Shown: positions 51,988-60,019 of the stretch, in pieces
Numbering within the stretch: position 1 is the stretch's first letter
Layout: every line of letters begins with the position of its first letter
NCBI GenBank assembly: GCA_029339505.1
Contig: JAQISU010001235.1
Coordinates: forward strand, 33,331,315-33,395,314
Source of the DNA: Unio delphinus
Taxonomy: Eukaryota; Mollusca; Bivalvia; Unionida; Unionidae
Direction of reading: 5' to 3'
DNA length: 64,000 nucleotides
Translations under genes and position numbers: made by a program
Notes under the pieces: generated by a model
Databases searched by the model: none
What the model was told of the DNA's origin: nothing
What the model saw: only the letters and a program-made list of their open reading frames with translations

Positions 51988-52428
51988 CTAAAATCGTTTT
52001 TGACGACTTCGTCGTTGCCAGCGATTGCTAGTGTATTCATTCACGACAACATGTGGTGGTTTTCCGCTTGGGTTACTCAAGGAGTTAGAAATAGCGTCAA
52101 GGACATTTAATACTTCGCTGCCACATATTGGTGGGTCAATCATCGTTTGTGTTGGTAGCGTAGAATACCAAGTCTTCACTGGAAGGGTTTTTATATACCG
52201 CATAAACTCTTTTGGTGGGGCTAATCCATATGAATCGAAATAAACAATCCCACGTGGATCAATAGCGTATGCAACCCAGTGAGTTCCAGGTCCGGTGCTG
52301 TTATCGAGATTAATAATACCTGTTTCAGTTTTGTTTGGTTGATGTGGTAATTGATCTTTCATAAAAACACCTCTGAAATTTTTAATCACTAGTTTTTTAG
52401 CCGCATCCATTAAATCAAAATTGGACAT
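51988..52428 (-). CDS. Adenovirus-type maturation cysteine protease
   Basis: 146 residues. Catalytic residues of the adenain-like (peptidase C5) family are visible in order: H50 in GTHWVAYAI, D65 in YFDSYGL, Q94 in LPTQ, and C102 in ICGSEVL. The HW pair, FDSYG and CG motifs are the hallmark of the Polinton protease. In adenoviruses this enzyme cleaves capsid and core precursor proteins during virion maturation; here the substrates would be proteins of the same block. The tail is short and basic (RRSRQKR). The gene overlaps the 3' end of the neighbouring 182-codon gene by 19 bp, consistent with tight co-expression. All catalytic residues are intact. Confidence 0.93.
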   Translation of the reverse strand: MSNFDLMDAAKKLVIKNFRGVFMKDQLPHQPNKTETGIINLDNSTGPGTHWVAYAIDPRGIVYFDSYGLAPPKEFMRYIKTLPVKTWYSTLPTQTMIDPPICGSEVLNVLDAISNSLSNPSGKPPHVVVNEYTSNRWQRRSRQKRF

Positions 52429-52958
52429 GGGAATCTTCGATTCCTGAATTTATAAATCGTTCCTGGTAGTCTTAGACCCTTTCCGCTGTACCACGAATAC
52501 GGGGTTCCTGGTAGTCTTAGACCCTTTCCGCTGTACCACGAATACGGGGTTCCTGGTAGTCTTAGACCCTTTCCCTTTTTTTTATATCCTTTCCCAGTTG
52601 CCTTCTTTAGTGCCATTCCTGCTGCAGTACCAACGGCTCCTAACGCTGCCGCTTTAGCCACCGCTGGGGCTGCTGCTGCAATCAATGCTGGAATCGCAGC
52701 TAACAACGGAAATATACCGCCTGTTTTAATCATATTTTTGATAGCAGCCGCAGAAAGAGTAATCTGAACACCTTTTTTGGCTGCAAGTGCATCATTGAAA
52801 TGTTTCACCTGACGAGTTGTCAGCGATAGTTTATTTGCACCACCAGTCATTTGGTTGGGTTTCAGCGTGATTGTGGTTCCACATTTTTTAGCTGATTCCG
52901 ATTGCAATTTTTTTAATTGACCGGGAGTTAACGTAACACTAATAACACTATATGACAT
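52410..52958 (-). CDS. Small basic virion protein (pVII/pX-like candidate)
   Basis: 182 residues. The N-terminal third has two related segments (LTPGQLKKL and LTTRQVKHF) followed by T-I-T-L or Q-I-T-L. A hydrophobic alanine-rich stretch (residues about 80-118) and a very basic tail KKATGKGYKKKGKG follow. The tail carries a 15-residue tandem repeat (YSWYSGKGLRLPGTP type, two and a half copies). MTGG-A at residues 37-41 fits the adenain consensus (M/I/L)-x-G-G-x, suggesting cleavage by the neighbouring protease. Comparable small proteins in Polintons have been likened to adenoviral core or membrane-lytic peptides. I infer a DNA- or membrane-binding virion component. An intact T8 run (coding KKK) lies in the frame, showing that not every long run here is broken. 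Confidence 0.6.
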   Translation of the reverse strand: MSYSVISVTLTPGQLKKLQSESAKKCGTTITLKPNQMTGGANKLSLTTRQVKHFNDALAAKKGVQITLSAAAIKNMIKTGGIFPLLAAIPALIAAAAPAVAKAAALGAVGTAAGMALKKATGKGYKKKGKGLRLPGTPYSWYSGKGLRLPGTPYSWYSGKGLRLPGTIYKFRNRRFPCPILI

Positions 52959-52998
52959 TATACATAATTGATTGATTCTAAATCGTTTACAATTTCAA

Positions 52999-54411
52999 TT
53001 ACATGTTTTCCACTGGTGCATCTACCACTCTCATTCTTCCACCAACACCTTCAAGTAGCATTGATTTATCACTGAGAATGACAGCAACCGCTCTATAATT
53101 AGCAATAGCACCACGAGTCACATTAGCTCTAAAGTGTATATCAACGACGGACTGTCTTGTTAAATCGAGATGTTCCAGTGAAAAGTAATAGATTGGATAC
53201 AGATTTTTAAAATCATATTGTGATATTTGCAAACCAGTATCGACATTTTGATCACGTGCCATAAATGACAACAGACGATGATACACGCGTGCAATATGAT
53301 TTTGTGTGTAATTAAGTTGTATATCCTCGGATGGTTCCTGTTGGCCGTTTATTCTCAGTGAGACGTCTTTCACACCTAACTGATCAAATATCATATGGCT
53401 GGAGAGTTGATTGCCAACTCGTGTGTTATCCTGTAACGCAATAAATATATGACGTGGCGCAGCAACACCTTGTTTTGATGCTAGATTCCACGTGAATAAC
53501 CCGTTCAGATTTGATTGCTTCACATCTGTACTCACGGTTAGCCAACTCAACAACGACTTTCCTCCTTGGTCCATAAATGATAGTAATCGTTCTTCTGCGG
53601 TGATTGCTGGAGTCAACACTGACATCCACAATGATATTTTTGTTAAATTGACTTTACCGGCATCAGCATTGGGATTTGCAGCATCTGCTGGAATCCTCCA
53701 AATTGCGTCGTTATCATCACTCTTTCGTACAAGCGATACTGTATGCTTCGCCCCATAAATAACTTTTCGGACGATTCTACAGACTCCAAATATGTGATGC
53801 AGTGGAATCGCGCATGAAAATGATTTACGCCCTACTCCCAACATTGAAATACGTGTTGCAGCCCCTAGATTGAAATTAGGATCGTTGTTTATAATCATAT
53901 CTTCGGCATCAATATTAGCGGTGCCAGCATTATTCTTTGGTCGTCTTACAACGAATTGTTTTCCTCCAGCGGTATTTGTAGCATCTTTTGCAAACATCAT
54001 AGAAGGTCCTGCTGATCTTGTATAATCATCGGAATATCTCGCTAACCCGATTATTGTTGTAGCCACATCAACATCGCGATCTATCGACTCGATTTCTTTT
54101 CCATCAATGAGATATTTTGCACTCTCAAATAACGCCATGATACCATTATTGACAAAACCGACTTGAGTACCAGCTGGAAACGGTGCTGGTACAGCAGTAG
54201 TATCATCAGCTGTTACAAGTTCTCCTTCTACTTCAATAAACGCTTCACAAGGCAAAAAATATTTACTGGTATCATGGACTTGAAGTTCAATTCGCGATCG
54301 ACTATTTGCGTCTATTGCATGATAAGCGTAATATTGATAATCGCGTACAGAATCATCCTTGCCAACTGGGGCGTCTATATCAAACGCCGGATCATGTGAT
54401 TTTTTGAACAT
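52999..54411 (-). CDS. Major capsid protein, double jelly-roll
   Basis: 470 residues, typical of Polinton major capsid proteins. The N-terminus (DDSVRDYQYYAYHAIDANSR) is followed by alternating beta-rich segments, the FVNNGIMALFESAKYLIDGK block at about residues 86-105, SFSCAIPLHHIFGVCR near 200, and TGLQISQYDFKNLYPIYYFSLEH near 390-415. The phrase pattern 'NNG...LF....Y.(I/L)(N/D)...IE' is characteristic of this family as I know it. Family members form pseudo-hexagonal trimers building an icosahedral capsid, sharing fold with adenovirus hexon and virophage capsid proteins. Two short sites near the end and middle (LEGVG, MLGVG) resemble protease sites but may be fortuitous. The frame is uninterrupted, indicating recent function. 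Confidence 0.92.
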   Translation of the reverse strand: MFKKSHDPAFDIDAPVGKDDSVRDYQYYAYHAIDANSRSRIELQVHDTSKYFLPCEAFIEVEGELVTADDTTAVPAPFPAGTQVGFVNNGIMALFESAKYLIDGKEIESIDRDVDVATTIIGLARYSDDYTRSAGPSMMFAKDATNTAGGKQFVVRRPKNNAGTANIDAEDMIINNDPNFNLGAATRISMLGVGRKSFSCAIPLHHIFGVCRIVRKVIYGAKHTVSLVRKSDDNDAIWRIPADAANPNADAGKVNLTKISLWMSVLTPAITAEERLLSFMDQGGKSLLSWLTVSTDVKQSNLNGLFTWNLASKQGVAAPRHIFIALQDNTRVGNQLSSHMIFDQLGVKDVSLRINGQQEPSEDIQLNYTQNHIARVYHRLLSFMARDQNVDTGLQISQYDFKNLYPIYYFSLEHLDLTRQSVVDIHFRANVTRGAIANYRAVAVILSDKSMLLEGVGGRMRVVDAPVENM

Positions 54412-54431
54412 TTTATTCTATTTATCAGAGT

Positions 54432-54908
54432 CTAAATCGTGAAATCATAAACGATTTTCATCGACGTAGTTTTTTTAAAGCCGCTTTCTGCTATCATATT
54501 TGCAATATTGCTTTGGTCGGGAGTTAAAGCCATCGACGCTAATTTTTCGTCTACTGCGTTATTTATAATTCTACTAACACTTGCAGGCATTTCCGCTGTA
54601 GATGGTAACGGTTTCTTTGAAAATCCTTTGGATTTTTCTCGTCTCACTAATGATGTTAATTTATTCTTCGCAGTTGAAAACGCTTTTCCAGCAAGATCTC
54701 CAACAGCACCAATACCCTTATCACGAATAACTTCAATTGCTTTCATTCCTAGTTGTTTAGCCAACGGCATCACTTTTGGAGCCATTCTCGCAAATAACCC
54801 TGCAATGGTATTGCCTAAACCATCTCCGTAGTATGCTCTATAAACTGGAAACCGTGAATTAACTACGTAGACGGGGGTTGGTTTATCATGATTGTAGTGT
54901 ATGATCAT
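54432..54908 (-). CDS. Minor capsid protein, adenoviral pVI-like candidate
   Basis: 158 residues. Near residue 27 comes YYGDGLGNTIAGLF, then an amphipathic PKVMPLAKQLGMKAIEV segment and GIGAVGDLAGKAF. This glycine-rich start plus amphipathic helix is a recurring Polinton motif and recalls adenovirus protein VI, whose N-terminal amphipathic helix lyses the endosome and which bridges hexon and core. The C-terminal half is polar (KPLPSTAEMPASV). It lies directly upstream of the major capsid gene with a 20-bp gap. A perfect AAACGCTAGCGTTT palindrome at 54,940-54,953 sits 32 bp upstream of the ATG. Assignment is by motif and position. Confidence 0.6.
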   Translation of the reverse strand: MIIHYNHDKPTPVYVVNSRFPVYRAYYGDGLGNTIAGLFARMAPKVMPLAKQLGMKAIEVIRDKGIGAVGDLAGKAFSTAKNKLTSLVRREKSKGFSKKPLPSTAEMPASVSRIINNAVDEKLASMALTPDQSNIANMIAESGFKKTTSMKIVYDFTI

Positions 54909-54939
54909 TATTTGAAATCAGAAACCATTTTTCAATTGG

Positions 54940-54953
54940 AAACGCTAGCGTTT
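54940..54953. promoter_or_regulatory. Perfect palindrome AAACGCTAGCGTTT
   Basis: A 14-bp perfect palindrome in the 62-bp gap between two virion genes. The identical sequence occurs at 59,905-59,918 and 61,339-61,352, and with one mismatch at 50,978-50,991. Here and at 50,978 it lies close before an ATG, which hints at a regulatory role, but the two coding copies argue for other explanations. Confidence 0.6.
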
Positions 54954-54970
54954 TTATTCAGTCCCGGTGA

Positions 54971-55942
54971 TTAATCACTGTGATACCCACTTTCCACTAA
55001 CTCGCCAATGAAATCTCGATATGTGCTGATATCCATGATACCGCAGGCAAATAACCGTCTACAGATATCAGCTGCTTCATTAATTATTTCCGGTGAGTTA
55101 TTTCCAGCTCGGAAACCTCCTACAAGAACTTCTAATCGTGATATATCATTGATAACACTACCAGGACATGAAATCCTTGGATTCTCACTGGAATCTTGCA
55201 ATCCACTTCCGCTATAACCAGTTGCTTCATCCATTTTTTCTTCTTCATCCATGGATTGTAAATAATCAAGAGAATCATCATCATCAGGTGGTAGTTGTTG
55301 TTTTTTAGGAGAGTAGAGTAGTTTCTTTGCAGGTTGCTGTCGCCGCCTTTGCAATTTTGGTGGTTTTTGTTTTTGTTTTTGTTCTTCAAATCGTTTATAC
55401 ACGTTACCCACCGCATTGATATATCCATTGTATGATGGACTATCTGTCTTAATTTGACTTTTTTCAGTTTTGATCTTATAGAATATATCAGCCCAGTGAG
55501 TTATATTTCTAACATATTTATGATGTTCTGGTTTCAACATTTTTTTTCTGTTTTCATAAGTCGTAACAACAAGCGCAGGAATATCTGTTAGTTTAGTCTC
55601 ATCAATTGCTGCTAACCCGGTCTCGGTAAATCTCACGCGTAAATCATCAACTGTTCTTTTTGATTCTATTTGTTCTGTTTGTTCAGTTTTCGCTGCTATT
55701 TTTTCGAGTTCACCAATAACAGATTTTCCCGTCTCGGGAACATCTCCCAGTATAGCACGCTCTATCCCTTTCGTTGCTGTGGTTACTGGTTTAAACAATT
55801 CTTCGGATCCCATAGCAAAATCAGTCTGAAGACTCTGTCGTTGTTGTAGTTTATTCCGTACAGAGTCACGAATTGGTACAAATCTCCTGATTGCATCCAG
55901 TCGTTCACGAGCCAATCGGGTTGTTAATGCTTCATTGACCAT
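54971..55942 (-). CDS. Conserved Polinton virion-block protein, unknown function
   Basis: 323 residues. The N-terminus (LTTRLARERLDAIRRFVP, then MGSEELFKPVTTATKGIERA at about residues 44-63) and the C-terminal block GGFRAGNNSPEIINEAADIC (about 276-295) are features I associate with a conserved Polinton protein of unknown role. The middle is basic and glutamine-rich (EEQKQKQK, QRRRQQPAKK) followed by an acidic patch (DDDDSLDYL, MDEEEKMDEA). LVGG-F near residue 275 fits the adenain cleavage pattern. It is the most upstream gene of the virion block, and the palindromic spacer at 55,943-56,245 lies in front of it. A scaffold or core role is possible but unproven. Confidence 0.65.
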   Translation of the reverse strand: MVNEALTTRLARERLDAIRRFVPIRDSVRNKLQQRQSLQTDFAMGSEELFKPVTTATKGIERAILGDVPETGKSVIGELEKIAAKTEQTEQIESKRTVDDLRVRFTETGLAAIDETKLTDIPALVVTTYENRKKMLKPEHHKYVRNITHWADIFYKIKTEKSQIKTDSPSYNGYINAVGNVYKRFEEQKQKQKPPKLQRRRQQPAKKLLYSPKKQQLPPDDDDSLDYLQSMDEEEKMDEATGYSGSGLQDSSENPRISCPGSVINDISRLEVLVGGFRAGNNSPEIINEAADICRRLFACGIMDISTYRDFIGELVESGYHSD

Positions 55943-56245
55943 TATTTGAAATCAAAAACAATTTTTCAATTGCAAAACAATTTTTCAATCCGACCTAACA
56001 CCATCGGATGGTCATGGAAGTGTTATTTCACTGTGAGACAGCTTCGTTCAATGATGGGGAAAGTCACATAATTGCTATAAATAATAATAATACTGTGACT
56101 TTCCCCATTCTATTTTTGATCAATCCGAACCAGCCATCAATTTTTTATTCACTGATTTCAACAGTTTTGATCAAAAAATGCTAAAAAAAAATTAAAATCT
56201 CTATGAGGGACGGTCACAATCAAATAATGATAAATGGTTGGTCAA
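55943..56245. other. Spacer upstream of the virion block
   Basis: A 303-bp gap, the longest non-coding stretch inside the element apart from the ends. It contains direct repeats of AACAATTTTTCAAT next to the downstream ATG and the large hairpin at 56,054-56,108. A poly-A/T run (ctaaaaaaaaattaaaa) lies at about 56,180-56,197. It is the natural place for the promoter of the minus-strand virion genes and perhaps for a replication or termination signal. Confidence 0.6.
56054..56108. promoter_or_regulatory. 15-bp perfect inverted repeat around an AT-rich loop
   Basis: ATGGGGAAAGTCACA at 56,054-56,068 and its exact complement TGTGACTTTCCCCAT at 56,094-56,108 enclose 25 bp (taattgctataaataataataatac) with a TATAAATA sequence. 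A perfect 15-bp stem with AT loop inside an intergenic region strongly suggests selection: a promoter operator, a transcript hairpin or terminator, or an origin-like structure. Confidence 0.75.
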
Positions 56246-56647
56246 TCAAAATTGTTCATTTTCTTGAATTAACGCCCGTAGGTTTCTAACTTTAGAATTA
56301 ACCTCCTTTTTCAATTCGTATTCGTACCCCAATTCTTTTCGTATTCGTTCTACGATGGTATACAACGGAGCGAACACACTTACGTCACTGGAAAATGCGA
56401 GAGAGTCCTTAATAGAATTCTGAATTCTTTTGATGAGCGCATACTTCTTTGGTAGCATGTATTTATTGTTGTTAACTCCGTATTCTATGTCCTGAAAATC
56501 AGACATGATTTGATCAGGATTTAACCCATCTGATAGTTCAATATCCCAACTTTTCAATTTTGAAATCTCGGATAAAATGCTATTCATGTTTTCAGAATTC
56601 ATTATTCTATAACAATTATATATTTCTAAATGAAAAATATGACGCAT
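56246..56647 (-). CDS. Small protein of unknown function
   Basis: 133 residues if the first ATG is used. A second start (MNSENMNS at about residue 16) would give about 118 residues and removes the overlap with the neighbouring HNH gene, so it may be preferred. The protein is predicted mostly helical and acidic in the first half, with a charged C-terminal part (YEYELKKEVNSKVRNLRAL). I recognise no family. It shares one base with the HNH gene upstream and is followed by the palindromic spacer, so it may be co-transcribed with the endonuclease. Confidence 0.55.
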   Translation of the reverse strand: MRHIFHLEIYNCYRIMNSENMNSILSEISKLKSWDIELSDGLNPDQIMSDFQDIEYGVNNNKYMLPKKYALIKRIQNSIKDSLAFSSDVSVFAPLYTIVERIRKELGYEYELKKEVNSKVRNLRALIQENEQF

Positions 56648-57138
56648 TAGACATAACTAAATTGAATTTTTTGTCCCGTCCTTTTTGAAATAGCCGATCG
56701 ACAAACCCCCTCTGCAACGAATCGTACTGAGGCTCTACAAATATTGAAATACTTGCCGGCTTCATATATTGATTTAAATATTTTTTCTTCGTTAGTTGTT
56801 GTATTCAAAGATTTTACTGGTTTCACTTTTTTTGAACAAATGCCAGTCCTTCCTCGTTTGGAATTCTCACTTTGTGTGATAGCTTGCAGATTTGATAAAG
56901 AATTGTTCCTTGGATTAGAATCCTTGTGATCGATAACAAAACCATCTTTGATCAATCCATTGAAACATTCAAATACGAAACGATGATTGTAATATTTCTT
57001 CCTTCCAACAGTAAAGAACAAATACCCCATACCATTATCCCACCCAACTGGGTTCTTCAGTCTACAGTGTCTTACAACACCATCACTGGATGCTTCATAA
57101 TTTGTACTCACTGGGTGTGGTCTGAATTCCTGGTTCAT
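56647..57138 (-). CDS. Free-standing HNH/NUMOD homing-type endonuclease
   Basis: 163 residues. Residues about 8-30 (HPVSTNYEASSDGVVRHCRL) resemble a NUMOD4-type module. An HNH core follows: HRFVFECFNG at 52-61, then FVIDHKDSNPRNNSLSNLQA at about 67-86, giving the D-H...N...N-L pattern of HNH_3 enzymes. The C-terminal part (SIYEAGKYFNICRASVRFVA) resembles the NUMOD1 DNA-binding helix-turn-helix. Such enzymes nick or cut DNA and usually spread their own gene or a host intron. Here it stands alone in the middle of the element, divergent from the replicase. Its role (mobility, competition with related elements, or domestication) is open. Catalytic residues look intact. Confidence 0.85.
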   Translation of the reverse strand: MNQEFRPHPVSTNYEASSDGVVRHCRLKNPVGWDNGMGYLFFTVGRKKYYNHRFVFECFNGLIKDGFVIDHKDSNPRNNSLSNLQAITQSENSKRGRTGICSKKVKPVKSLNTTTNEEKIFKSIYEAGKYFNICRASVRFVAEGVCRSAISKRTGQKIQFSYV

Positions 57139-57234
57139 TAGTATACTATACTATTTGTCTAATTCATTGACTGACCCATTGCAGTGATTCATTATACATA
57201 AATCTTTCATTTAGACACTTGTTTTTAGTATAGC
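57139..57234. promoter_or_regulatory. Divergent promoter region
   Basis: 96 bp between the HNH gene (minus) and the replicase start (plus). It contains TAGTATACTATACTATTT next to the minus-strand ATG and TTTTTAGTATAGC directly before the plus-strand ATG, so the TAGTATA word flanks both starts. TATACATAAAT near 57,193 is a possible TATA-like element. Confidence 0.5.
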
Positions 57235-57711
57235 ATGAAGGAGTTCAAGAGATTGACTTCGAAAAATGCTGAATTCAATGCTGATAAGGAGTTTAAGAGA
57301 TTATTCAAAATCAATCCTAGATTTAATCTCGATAGACCAAAAAAACGTAACAATCGTCCAAGAGACGGAAACATGAAAGAGTTTAAGAGATTATTGAAAA
57401 TCAATCCTAGATTTAATCTCGATAGACCAAAAAAACGTAACAAACGTCCAAGAGACGGAAACATGAAAGAGTTTAAGAGATTATTGAAAATCAATCCTAA
57501 ATTTAATCTCGATAAACCAAAAATACGTAACAAAATCAATCCTAGATTTAATCTCGATAAACCCAAAAAACGTCCAATAGACGGAAACATGAAAGAGTTT
57601 AAGAGATTATTGAAAATCAATCCTAGATTTAATCTCGATAAACCAAAAAAAAACGTCCAAGAGAGATTACCCCTGGAAAGATGCTCAATTCAATCTCGAT
57701 ATAGTTTCTAA
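57235..57711 (+). CDS. N-terminal basic repeat region of the replicase
   Basis: 158 residues made of about four and a half 30-residue repeats: MKEFKRLLKINPRFNL, then DRPKKRNKRPRDGN. The repeats are very basic and almost identical at DNA level (90-bp period). Past the A9 tract at 57,645-57,653, the frame that is continuous with the polymerase (57,743 onward) becomes open, while this frame ends after 19 codons. The region therefore looks like the N-terminal extension of the polymerase, cut off by one base at the tract. Function might be DNA or terminal-protein interaction; this is inference. A separate small protein is the alternative. Confidence 0.6.
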   Translation: MKEFKRLTSKNAEFNADKEFKRLFKINPRFNLDRPKKRNNRPRDGNMKEFKRLLKINPRFNLDRPKKRNKRPRDGNMKEFKRLLKINPKFNLDKPKIRNKINPRFNLDKPKKRPIDGNMKEFKRLLKINPRFNLDKPKKNVQERLPLERCSIQSRYSF

Positions 57712-57742
57712 TACACCAAAGAATACAATTCTTGATAAAGCC

Positions 57743-60019
57743 ATGATTAGTAAAATCAGAGACTGTTTTAATGAATTCAAGCGTGATGGAGCATCTTATT
57801 GTTGGTCAACATTTCGAATTGATGGTGTTGTTGATGCTACCATGACTGATGAAAAAGCAGCAGTGATAATTTCACGTGTTGGGGAAAAACGGCATTTTTT
57901 CCGAATCAAATTCATTATCGAAGTCGATGGCAAATGGATTATTAAGGATAAATTTGAACCAATCCTCAAGAATAAAAAAGCTGTCATTGTGAGTAGAGAT
58001 TCCAAATCAGGGATTCTAACCGGCATTGATAAACCATACTACGAAAGATCTTATCCCGTAACAGCAATGGTTTATGGGATATATCCGTTAAATGATAAAC
58101 CCGATATCGCAAAACTAGCTCCTATGAAATATTCGTCAGGGCTTAATTGTGTAGCAGAACGAATAATAGAACACTTCACAAATGCATCCCGAGGAAATAA
58201 ACTAACTGATCTGCGACGTAGGAAAATAACCGAGTGGGAACTGACAGTGAAACAGCATGGTGCAAAGATTTCTGATATAGCTAAATTAGAAACATCATTA
58301 CGATTCCCAATAACCGTTATGACGATAACCGGAGAGGTTTTATACGAACCGAAATATAACAAAAATGGAGCACCAATACAGATTATTGATCATAACAAAC
58401 ACGCGTGGACACCTGCGGTAACAATATTTCCACGAGAACGAACCGTGAAATATATCCCTAAGGAGTTCGTCGGGGATGTTTTCTATGAAGAGAAATTATT
58501 CGATGCTATTCATGCGTTGTGTAAGGATGATCCTGTGTCAGTGTGGTTACTTAGAAGTGATGAAGAATTCGATCAATTTGTAAAACCAAATGGTGAATTA
58601 TATCGCGTTGAAGAATTAGATAACAGAATGAGAAAAATCGCTAGTGATTTTTCACCGGAGAATTCCCATGAAAAACTACTCACGGATAGTTTTACTATTC
58701 CATCAGTGGTAGCTCACTTCGCAAGAGAAAAAAACTCATGGCGTCCAACACGAAATGATTTTCTCGAGGATGTTAAATTGAGTTGCGTCGAATTTGGTCA
58801 TGGAGGACTGTGGAATACGAAATACTCACGTGATGGTATGATTTCAATTGATATAGCCGCGTGTTATCCCGGAAGTTTTCTCGGGTATGGGGAATGCGCT
58901 GAGTACTTCAAACGGTTTGGACACCCCACGCATGAAATGACTCGTGTTGCGATTAATGGACCATTGCCTGATTTTGACTTAACCGGATTCGCTCGTGTGA
59001 TATCATTCGAATTAGCTACAGGGTTACATCCGTGTAGTTATGTTTGGCTCGGTAGACACCTTTCTGAAAAACACTGGATGCCAATAGTGCTATTGAGATA
59101 TATGATTGATTGTGGTATGCTAATATCGTTGATTGTTTCCGATGCTATTATATGCTATCGAGCTCAGAAAGAAGTTTGGCTACCACAACCCAATCTAGAT
59201 AGAATAATCAACGAACTACGAAAACAGTTTCCAGATTTCAGTGAAGAAGAAATCATAAATTGGTCTAAGAAGTTATTTGAAATTAAAAAAGAACAAGCAA
59301 AAGATCTCGGAAGAAGAATAATCGGTAAATTTACCCAGGGTGGACGATACGATAACGCAAAATATTCTTCGCGGTTGATCATAGATGTCGCTGAATACGA
59401 TTTTATTGTAGCGGATTTAATGAAACAGGGAAAACTTGTATCCCGTAAGGATGCTTTTCTATCCAATGGTGAGAAATTAGGTACAGTTGTTACCTACTGT
59501 GATGGATATAATTCCCAGTACACACATTTGAGAAGTTCAATGCTAGCCTATGCTTCTATTAATCTATTTTCGATGATAAATAGATTTCCTAATACCGCGG
59601 TTAGAGTGGCCACTGATTCGATGTATATACACAATAAGTACAAATCAGCTGTAGCGGCATTCACAGATCCCGAAGAAAATTGGGGGCGTTGGCGATTTAA
59701 AAAGGAGATGCTACATGAGTATTGTGAATCCGCAGACGTTGCCATGGATGATAAATATATTTGTTGTAACCGTATTGAAATTCAATCAGAACTTTCTAAT
59801 GCACCACCGGTATCTGATCCAGTATGTAGATACAAGACAGTTTATTTAAACGGTTGTGGTGGGTCAGGAAAGACAACTCGTGCAATTGAATTATTTCGTC
59901 GTGGAAACGCTAGCGTTTCTAACATGATTGTGCTAACACCGACTCACAGACTCGCCAGAGAGATGATACAACGAGGGGTAAATGCTTGCACTTATCAGTT
60001 TTTTTCGATGGAAAGGTGA
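57743..60019 (+). CDS. Family B DNA polymerase with start of SF1 helicase
   Basis: 758 residues from this ATG. Polymerase motif A is DIAACYP at 370-376, a motif-B-like block RRIIGKFTQGG lies at 524-534, and motif C is ATDS at 623-626, with the SSMLAYASINL helix just before it. I see no clear D-x-E exonuclease I motif in the first 350 residues, unlike many Polinton polymerases. After the palm comes a short region, then a Walker A loop NGCGGSGKTTRA (703-714) and LTPTHRLAREM (731-741), the first motifs of an SF1 helicase. The frame ends at a T7 tract (59,999-60,005) where the helicase continues one base out of register. Residues 722-726 (NASVS) are encoded by the element's recurring palindrome. 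Role: replication of the element, presumably protein-primed. Confidence 0.88.
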   Translation: MISKIRDCFNEFKRDGASYCWSTFRIDGVVDATMTDEKAAVIISRVGEKRHFFRIKFIIEVDGKWIIKDKFEPILKNKKAVIVSRDSKSGILTGIDKPYYERSYPVTAMVYGIYPLNDKPDIAKLAPMKYSSGLNCVAERIIEHFTNASRGNKLTDLRRRKITEWELTVKQHGAKISDIAKLETSLRFPITVMTITGEVLYEPKYNKNGAPIQIIDHNKHAWTPAVTIFPRERTVKYIPKEFVGDVFYEEKLFDAIHALCKDDPVSVWLLRSDEEFDQFVKPNGELYRVEELDNRMRKIASDFSPENSHEKLLTDSFTIPSVVAHFAREKNSWRPTRNDFLEDVKLSCVEFGHGGLWNTKYSRDGMISIDIAACYPGSFLGYGECAEYFKRFGHPTHEMTRVAINGPLPDFDLTGFARVISFELATGLHPCSYVWLGRHLSEKHWMPIVLLRYMIDCGMLISLIVSDAIICYRAQKEVWLPQPNLDRIINELRKQFPDFSEEEIINWSKKLFEIKKEQAKDLGRRIIGKFTQGGRYDNAKYSSRLIIDVAEYDFIVADLMKQGKLVSRKDAFLSNGEKLGTVVTYCDGYNSQYTHLRSSMLAYASINLFSMINRFPNTAVRVATDSMYIHNKYKSAVAAFTDPEENWGRWRFKKEMLHEYCESADVAMDDKYICCNRIEIQSELSNAPPVSDPVCRYKTVYLNGCGGSGKTTRAIELFRRGNASVSNMIVLTPTHRLAREMIQRGVNACTYQFFSMER
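59904..59919. repeat. 16-bp palindrome inside the replicase
   Basis: GAAACGCTAGCGTTTC, a perfect palindrome coding N-A-S-V-S between helicase motifs I and Ia. The same 16 bp occur at 61,338-61,353 within the integrase. Confidence 0.85.

Noticed and set aside
57225..57620. Minus-strand 131-codon hydrophobic repeat protein
   Set aside because: It is the antisense of the basic replicase repeats; lysine and asparagine codons read as leucine and phenylalanine on the other strand.
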